DNA from: Cryptomeria japonica
Taxonomy: Eukaryota > Streptophyta > Pinopsida > Cupressales > Cupressaceae
DNA: 64,000 nt
Assembly: GCF_030272615.1 (NCBI RefSeq)
Contig: NC_081408.1
Coordinates: 201,524,341-201,588,340 of the forward strand
Direction: 5' to 3'
Below, one piece after another: positions 56,801 through 64,000 of the stretch. Under the pieces are notes generated by a model, which saw only the letters and a program-made list of their open reading frames with translations, was not told the DNA's origin and made no database searches. Both the position numbers and the translations under genes were made by a program. How positions within the stretch are numbered: position 1 is the first letter of the stretch; every line of letters begins with the position of its first letter.

Positions 56801-58169
56801 TCCATATACAACAAATAAAAAGAAGTCGCTTCTCACTATCCAACTGGTGAATTGCAGTTGAGCTGAAAATGATATACATTACCATGAATTTAAGACCATT
56901 TTGCCATAAAATTAATGCATAGGCATTCAGGTCGGGCCCCAAAGTGGGTTCCGCTAAAAAAAATTCATTTTCATGTAACTGACCTTCAAAATGCCTCATG
57001 AAACTTAAACATACCTCTGGAATCGATCGACACCATTTTCAGATCACCAAACCAAGTTTTGCAACTTTCAGGCACTTACGCCACATTTTAGGATTTAATC
57101 GCGAAGACGTAATTTTCAAACCAGTCAAAACACCTTTTTGGACCTTGCCATCTGACAGGTGTGTACTCTGATATACAAGAATGAACTCTACGAAGCAATT
57201 TCTCAAGATGAATCCTGAGTGAAGAAATATTAATGTTCAAAGATGACCAATTGGCTTTGTCGACACTGCGGACTTCATGAAGTCAATGCCCAGGCAACTC
57301 ATGATGCCTTTCTTAAAAATATCAAATGACCTCCGTAGACCCTCAAATCTGAGACATAGGTACCTTGAAGTACATATCAAAACTTAGAATACTCATTTCG
57401 ACTGAAAGGTTGACTGGGTGCAAATGGTGCGCTCATGAAAATAGCAACTTTAACTGATATGACAATGAAAGTATGGATCACTGAAACAGATGGCCTAAGA
57501 AACCCTTTTGAAAACCGATTAAACAGATTGGTAGGAGCTTGAAACTGGAAACATAGCTTGTCATTTATACCAACAATAGCCTAGGATAAAAATTTTGACC
57601 TGACATTCACTGAGGCAACTTTTACACATGCAAAACAGGGCTCCAACTAGCAGCTGAAACAGGGACTTGTCAAACCATACAAACTGCAAATAGATTGAGC
57701 TTTGAAAACTGAGAAAATAGATTCATAAAGACTTGAAAATTTGCACACAGACACACTTTTATGCATAGAATTCAATCCATTTTGAATTTCATCATGACAA
57801 TCAATAGGGATAAAGATACAAGCACTCAAAGTAGGCTACTTGGTAAAATCAGCATATGTGCCTAAAATGCACTTTCAGCTCACCCCTTGAAATGGGTACC
57901 TGATAAAATGATCCAAACTAAAAATTGAAAGTTTCACAACACTTCATTAGCTAAATGAAAGGTGTAGGACATGCTTCCCAAGCCTTACCCTTTGAAAATT
58001 AACTGGCTCTATTTTACCCTCTCTCTAACTAGGCCATTCAAACTGACTCATTTTATGATCATTTGGAAATGCAGAGCAAAATTTTGAAATAGGACTCTCA
58101 AATTCACTCAAAGAGTCCCAACAGTGTTCAAATACCAGAATCTACCCAAGCTGGAGAAAGCTTATCAAC
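53838..58169 (-). other. Copia X leader with a 4.3-kb unclassified insertion
   Basis: The U leader between PBS and gag is about 65 bases; here it is 4.3 kb. Leader-like words (CTTGGGTAGATTCTG near 58150, CTTGGGTTAATC near 53870) occur at both ends, so something entered here. Between them I see no convincing protein. There is a 28-bp tandem duplication (54509-54570), a segment rich in CCACGTG/CCACATG words (55130-55210), a TATA-like TTATAAATA (55728-55738), and degenerate ~150-bp repeats at 56150-56720. The X PBS itself is degenerate (TTGATAAGC). Confidence 0.45.
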
Positions 58170-60714
58170 TGTTGAACACAAGATGCCACTGAGAGGGAGG
58201 GTGAATCAATGGTTTCCAAACTTTAACCTTTTAATCCTAAGTGTGTGGGTACCAGTTAGCAGATCTAACACTAAGTAAACATACTAGTGAGATAGGAGGA
58301 TAACACAAATGCAACAACACACAAAAGAAACACCACATAACACTAGATGTACGAGGAAAACCCAACATGGGAAAAACCTCGGTGAGCAATGTTGTTGGAG
58401 TCTAGTACTCCAATCCAACCTTACAATAAACACACTGGTTACAAAATTTAGGGTACCAAACCAAGGAGCACCACCCCTACTTTTAGGGAACCAACACAAG
58501 GAGCACCAACCCCCACACCGAGCTCCAACTCAATGATCTATAATTAACATTATCAAATAAAAAAGTAACAATCTGATTACAAGTGAATCTTGTAACCACA
58601 ACATACACTTCACCCTATCGGTTTCACTTCTCCTCTTCCTTACTAGTTGAATCCTCCTCTTCCTTTCATCACTTTGCCTTTGTTGTGTTCTCGACTGGTT
58701 TTCTATCCTCTCCTTTCTTCTTCTCACTTTCTCTATTTGCTTACATTTACCTACTACTGCGAATAAACCGGTTCAGACTTCACCCGGTGACTGTCTCTGC
58801 AACTAGTTACCGATTCCCTATTCTCTTTTTCTCTTCTCCTTCTGCTCTGCTTATGGTCTGTCAGCTCTCTTCCAACACTCACTCTCCACCACTTCACTCT
58901 CAGCAACCTTCATGCTAGTTCTACCACCACTGCTTGTCTTCACTGATGCACACATGTAGTTTTACCGATTACTAAAACCTTACCGGTTAAACCCTTGTTA
59001 AACCTTCTCATCAGTTGTGTCTCTTCTACACTCAGTCACTTCAGTGTTTAGCAGTCAAATAATCTGACTGATCAATCCTTTTCTTGCCAAAACGTGAGTT
59101 TGAACTTTGGCACACTAGGGTTTCTTCATTGACCAATTTGGTGTACTAGATCCAATCAAATGTTATTTGATCATGTCTCTAAGATAATTTCCTGCACATC
59201 ACCGCCAATATTATGCCTTCTAGTGCATGTCTTCTATTTTTAGCAAGCATGGCTCTATTTATCAACATGCTTATGTCAATCACATTAAATTATCTCCTTG
59301 TTTCCTTCTCCAAATCTGATCTACAACTAGACGTCCTGCTTTGATCAGTGTAACACAAACGTCAACCCTCTGATCTTCCTTGAGCTGCATCCTTCTGCCT
59401 CGACTTGTGATTTATGTAGTCGACTTTAATGTTGACTTAATCACCATCTACCTCACCGACTCATCGTTCATCCTTCATTGTACATTTCACACCAGGTCTC
59501 TACGTGGCAATCTCATCGGTGTCTAGCTCTACATGGTCCACTATGCCAGTTCTGACTCAATCATCGACCATTATGCACTATCGGTGCTTACCCACTGGTT
59601 GACTAACCATGCATGATCATGTCTCCTTACGAGTTAACCTTCATGCCTTTGCCTTCTCTATCTTTCCGGTGAATCACATTTGACTTGTCCTCAAGCATAT
59701 CAGTCCTCAGCAATTATTTAGGGTGACTCACCATGTGCTTCTTCATCTGATTGAGAGTAGTTCACTTTTGTCTCTCAATTCACTTAGCTGCATGTCGGTA
59801 TCCTTGTTTAGCGGTTGGGACTCTTTATGACTTCATGCTATCAACCTTCAACTATTATGCATGTGAGGCAACACCTTTCTCTAACTGCATCCCAATAAAT
59901 CCATGTATGCAACTGCAGCACCCCATCTTCATCTAACCGGTTCTCCTCTCAACTGGTTTTCCAAGATGGAAAACACATCATCTCAACTATTCATTCTTTG
60001 TCCCTGTAGCACATCATGCCTTATCCACTGATCCAGTATTCATCTCTGATCTCAATCTCTAGAGGCTTCCTCATCATCCACATTATTCATCTAGTCTATG
60101 CATCAAATCACCTGCCTTTTCTTACTCTAACTATCTTATCCCAAAGAGTAAATATGTATGCCATGTATATTGTGGGATAAGAAAGGTATTACCACTTACT
60201 GGTGGGAAGAATAGACAATTTCACTTCAACTGCCAAACATAGGTGGAGGAGGATCTATGTCACATCTCGGTAATAATGTGACTTCACTTAGGAGAGGATA
60301 CATCTTCAACTTGACATATGTCCCGATAGCTTTTCCATATGTCATCTTTTCTCACTAAAGTAGCACACTCTTTGTCAACCTTATCTTCATTTGGTGAGAT
60401 TCCTTCTAGTTGACAACATACTAACATAATGGTTGCACTGTTGACCTTTCATTAGTTCATACTGCAGAAAAATTTACCAGTCACAAGCTTGTTGGTTCAT
60501 ATCACTTACCGGTCTCTTCTCTCCCAAGCTTGTTTAGTATTAATTGTCCACTTTACTGGTTGATAACACTGACATCTATACTGGTGAACACCAAAGACAC
60601 CACAATGTTGGTTGACATCAATTACAACATATCAACTATTTTCTCATACAGGTTGTCCTGCTATACCGGTAACATGCTATACCGGTTGACATCAATGACA
60701 ACACAATGCCAACA
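58170..60714 (-). mobile_element. 5' LTR of copia X
   Basis: The minus-strand LTR starts TGTTGGCATTGTGTTGTC at 60714 and ends TGTGTTCAACA at 58170, 2545 bp. It has the conserved GGTTTTTCCCATGTTGGGTT motif (minus, 58354-58378) and the CCCTCTCAGTG run at its end. It is about 0.8 kb longer than the related W LTR, so it may hold an unrecognised insertion. Confidence 0.8.
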
Positions 60715-61020
60715 TTCTCTCCTTATCTCTCCCTCTCCCTTTCTCCTTCTCTCCCTGTCCACATGTCTCTTGCCCTATACTAAACAAGGTATCCAATATT
60801 GGATATTATACGATATATGATACCTTTAAGAAAGGGCGCCAAACAAATTGTTGGCGCCCATAGGAAAATATATCAGATATACAAATAATTTTATATTTGA
60901 TATCTGTTATTTGGGCACCAACAAAATTGTTAGTGCTGATATGAAAATATGGAAGAATATTGGATATCAAATAATATCGGATATCGAATAATATTCGATA
61001 TCTGATATTATTTTATTATT
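60715..61020. other. Palindrome-rich spacer, possible MITE remnant
   Basis: A CT-rich start (60715-60770) is followed by GGGCGCCAA..TTGGCGCCC (60833-60858, an inverted repeat) and a 45-base near-perfect palindrome centred at 60991 (perfect core 60980-61002). No ORF. No TSD identified. Confidence 0.55.
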
Positions 61021-61250
61021 GTGAGGATCCGGTTAACACTGAGAGGGGGGGTTGAATCAGTGATAACAATAAACTGCAATCTTACATTAATCTGGAAAAT
61101 ACTTCACAAAATAGTTCATAACTAGTGCTTGTAGCTGATCAAATAGTCTTCAAATTAGATTTACCAAAACATTACCAATAGAAACTTAAGTGTTCATCAT
61201 TAAGAAAATATAGTAATCAGATATCCATCTTCAACTATAGCAACTTCTTA
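61021..61250 (-). mobile_element. Copia Y: fragment of 3' LTR end
   Basis: Minus-strand CACTGATTCAACCCCCCCTC then CAGTGTTAACC matches the distal end of copia LTRs here. It is joined directly to mid-RT of Y, so RT, RNase H, PPT and the LTR start are deleted. Confidence 0.6.
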
Positions 61251-61409
61251 CCCATTTTGTTCCAATTACATTCTTATCCTCTGGTCTAGGAACAAGTGAC
61301 CATGTCAATTTGATCTAATTCTTTATTCATTTCTTTCACCCAATCATCATCATTTAGTGTTTCCTTAATAGAGTTGGGTTCAATTGTAGATATCACACAT
61401 GAGTCCTCT
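61251..61409 (-). pseudogene. Copia Y: RT start, truncated
   Basis: Minus-strand words LVPRPEDKNVIGTKWV, near 61300-61255, belong to the RVT_2 start. The frame breaks off there. Several stops lie upstream. Confidence 0.7.
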
Positions 61410-62440
61410 CATATCTTTCTCCTGGTTTGCACACTTGCATTCTTATCACCAATTATATGCTCTTGTGAATGATTCAATCTGACATATCTAGGTATTGTAT
61501 GTGTCGGTTCTGCATCCTTTTCATCAGGTTCTTCATCTTCTTCCTCACTATCATCACTTACCAGTTGAGCATCCAATTGTGCATTTTTTGATTCTTGATT
61601 ATTATTTGCTTTCGGTTCAATGATTACAAGTTTTGTCCTCATTATCATTTTTTTCAGGTTCTGATTTGCTTGTACCTTCAGACTTATCAGATAGATCATT
61701 AACTTTTACATTAGCACTTTCAACCATTTTCTTAGTTCTCTTATTGTAACATTTATATGCCTTACTCTTAGAAGAGTAACCAAGAAAAATTTCCTCATCA
61801 GATTTTGCATCAAACTTCTCAGTGTAGTAATTTTTCTTAATAAAACATTGACTTCCAAAAATTGTGAAATAACTTACGCATGGGGTTTTTCCATACCATA
61901 GATCATAGGGTGTCTTATTGTTACCTCTTTCTACCAGTACCCGGTTTAAAGTGTATACAATAGTATTGACAGCTTCTCTACAAAGCATTTTGGATACATT
62001 ACCTTGCAATAACATGGTTCTTGCAGCTTCAACTATTGTTTTGTTCATCCTTTCTGTTATGCCATTTTGTTGTGGTGTCCTCAAAGTAGACATATGTCTC
62101 TTTATACCCTGTTAATCACAATACTTAACAAATTCATCATATGTGAATTCACCTCCTCGGTATGATCTTAAACACTTCAAGTTCTTACCAGTTTCCTTCT
62201 CAACCAGAGCTTTAAATTATTTAAATTTATAAAATGCTTATGATTTCTCTCTAAAAAATGTTACCCACGTCATTTTAGAATAGTCATCGATGAAGATTGT
62301 GAAATACCTATCACCATAATAACTCTTTGTTCTCATAGGGCCACTGAGATTAGTATGTACCAAATCTAAAACATTCTCAGAGATACAATTCCTTCTCTTG
62401 AAAGAAATAGAGGTCATCTTACTGATTTAACAATCTTTGC
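61409..62440 (-). pseudogene. Copia Y: integrase
   Basis: Core remnants at 62440-62100 are broken by stops. 62093-61617 has STLRTPQQNGITERMNKTI, DLWYGKTPCVSYFTIFGSQC and EIFLGYSSKSKAYKCYNKR. The acidic linker frame follows at 61699-61409 (SDDSEEEDEEPDEKDAE). The CAG pair of PQQNG is kept here, unlike in P. Confidence 0.83.
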
Positions 62441-63038
62441 ATATCACACTATCCAGTTTGACAAGTTGGGGTAATCCTCTTACAACACTTGACTTGCTTC
62501 TCTTAACCAAATTATCAAAATTAACCTGACAACATCTTTTATTCCACAACCAATTGTCTTCCATTCTTGCAACCTGACAATTATTAACATTACTATTCAA
62601 ATGGAAAAAGTTACCTCTAGTTTGCTTCCTAGTAGAAATCAGTTTACCATTACCTCCAAGCATTCTATAGACTCCACTCTTAAACTCAAGCAAATAACCT
62701 TTATCATTGAGCTAACCAACACTTAAAAGATTATGCTTAATATCAACCAAAAAAACATCATCAACATTACTCTTCCCATTTAGAGATATAGAACCTTTAC
62801 CTTTTACCATGCAGGGAGAGTTATTTCCAAATCTAACAACATCTCCATCAAATTCATTAAAGGTTATGAACTTACTTTTATCTCCGGTCATGTGGTGTGA
62901 GCAACCACCGTCTATAATCCATTCGTCATTATTCTCCATATGAGATACTAGTGCCTTTTCATCTAACAGTTCCTCCTTCATGGCTACAAACATAATTTCT
63001 TCATTGTCATCTTCTTCTTCCGACTCCTCATTGGTCAC
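62427..63038 (-). pseudogene. Copia Y: protease and integrase zinc region
   Basis: 63038-62712 shows WIIDGGCSHHMTGDKSKF: the active-site DSG is DGG. The VDIKHNLLSVG block ends the frame. 62693-62427 gives LEFKSGVYRMLGGNGKL and CCQVNFDNLVKRSKSSVVRG...CKDC, the zinc region, with the His of the usual CHVNFDN changed to Gln. Confidence 0.82.
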
Positions 63039-63976
63039 ACCTTCATCTACTGCAACATAACAATTTTTCTTGCCCTTTCCTTTGAATCTTTTAAATTTTT
63101 ATTTCTTATTAGTGTTAGGGCAGCTAGCAGCAATATGACCAATTTTATTACAAGAGAAACACTTCAAAGGTAGCTTTCCTTTATACTTACCAGTGCCTCT
63201 TAGAAATCTCTTTGCTAACAGTACCTCAAGTTCCATCACTTGATCTTCATTGTCTTCATTTCCCCGATTACATCCATGACTTGTCCTGTACTCTTGATTT
63301 TGACATGTATCTTTTCCTTTTCTAGCAGATGAATCGGTAATAGAAGATTTAAAGCTAGATTCAGTAGATTTTGTTACACTATTGTCAAAACTATTTAACT
63401 AATAAGTTGTAAGCTTACCAATCAATGAATCAATAGTTACCTTATCCTTTGGAATAGATCTAAGTTCTTGGATTGCTGATACTTTTATAGCATACTGAGG
63501 TTGAGGAGTTCTGAGCATTTTAGTTACTATTGTATCATCTTCTATTTTACCTTCGACACTCTTTATGCCGCCAACAACTTCTTTGATTCTCTGACCATAC
63601 TGTGCAATATTCTATCCTTCAAGTATTCTCATGTCATCTAACTTTCCTCTCAAACTTTCTCTTTGTATCTTCGAACATGCTCATCTCCTCCATAGATTGT
63701 CTCTAAATTTTCCCAAACCTTGCTTGCAGTTTCCAATCCTTGAATATCAATATATTATGAATCAGATAAAGTAATTACAATAGCTTCTAGGGCTTGCATG
63801 TTATCTTGCTACTCTCTAAGTTCATCCGGTGTCAAGGGAGTAGTAGTAGGAGCAACATAAGTTATTTCAACTTGCTTCCAATATTGTGCACCAAGACCTT
63901 TAATGTAGATCTTCACTCTATCTTTCCAGATCTTGTAGTTATCCTTGTTGAACTTGGGATCCTCTTTCTTCATCAT
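63039..63976 (-). pseudogene. Copia Y: gag
   Basis: The minus-strand start MMKKEDPKFNKDNYKIWKD at 63976 lies 24 bases from the window edge and aligns with the gag starts of P and RQ. The frame continues with KQVEITYVAPTTTPLTPDEL, broken by several stops. The knuckle near 63130-63180 reads CFSCNKIGHIAASC, intact. Downstream parts of the LTR and PBS lie outside the window. Confidence 0.82.
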
Positions 63977-64000
63977 CTTGAATTCCTTAGAATCTTTTCC

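Noticed and set aside
58583-58918. 111-codon plus-strand ORF in the X LTR
   Set aside because: Ser/Phe-rich translation of a pyrimidine-rich LTR segment, antisense to the LTR.

Overview
This window looks like the repeat-filled intergenic DNA of a very large plant nuclear genome, most likely a conifer or other gymnosperm. That origin is inferred from the density and depth of nested, decayed LTR retrotransposons; no host gene names a species. I see no bacterial or organellar genes, no rRNA or tRNA genes and no CRISPR array. Almost every recognisable coding stretch is a gag, protease, integrase, reverse transcriptase (RT) or RNase H remnant of Ty1/copia or Ty3/gypsy elements. Exact boundaries come from TG...CA ends, polypurine tracts (PPT), primer-binding sites (PBS) and target-site duplications (TSD).

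Left part (1-19.3 kb). A gypsy-family solo LTR (42-1295, TSD CCTCC) splits an unidentified coiled-coil reading frame (1-2042). Then comes minus-strand copia element U (about 2986-9980 plus its 5' LTR), whose coding region carries a plus-strand copia solo LTR (7108-8303). The LTR beyond U also serves as the 3' LTR of a second minus-strand copia element, S. Into it is inserted G (11424-18768), a gypsy element with LTRs, PBS, PPT and a long gag-protease frame but no pol. The G leader holds two long hairpins with a palindromic GTGCAC loop.

Middle (19.3-43.3 kb). S internal DNA is split by plus-strand copia element RQ (19319-38512, TSD GTAGT/GTAGC). RQ is split in its integrase-RT spacer by N, about 4.4 kb of non-coding, satellite-bearing DNA that ends like a gypsy LTR. 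N is split by the best-preserved copia element, P (26497-34065, perfect TSD TGTTT). With U and S as the outer levels this is up to a five-deep nest. S coding remnants resume at 38513-42214, followed by a U-type LTR (42215-43302).

Right part (43.3-64 kb). A 3'-terminal piece of plus-strand copia element W (43303-53623) has its LTR split by gypsy element V (44685-53187, TSD GTAAT). V lost RT and half of RNase H without losing frame. W abuts the gag of minus-strand copia element X, which has a 4.3 kb unclassified insertion in its leader and a 2.5 kb 5' LTR (58170-60714). A palindrome-rich spacer (60715-61020) follows, then minus-strand copia element Y, which runs to the right edge with its gag start at about 63976.

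The reading frames are decayed in a consistent way. TAG replaces CAG, and CTGG becomes CTAG, at positions where a paralogue in the window keeps the sense codon. This is the trace expected of heavy CHG cytosine methylation. The pieces are not a working pathway. Features of note are the pol-less G element with its repeated leader hairpin, the RT-less V element, the hybrid shared LTR and the disrupted coiled-coil ORF.
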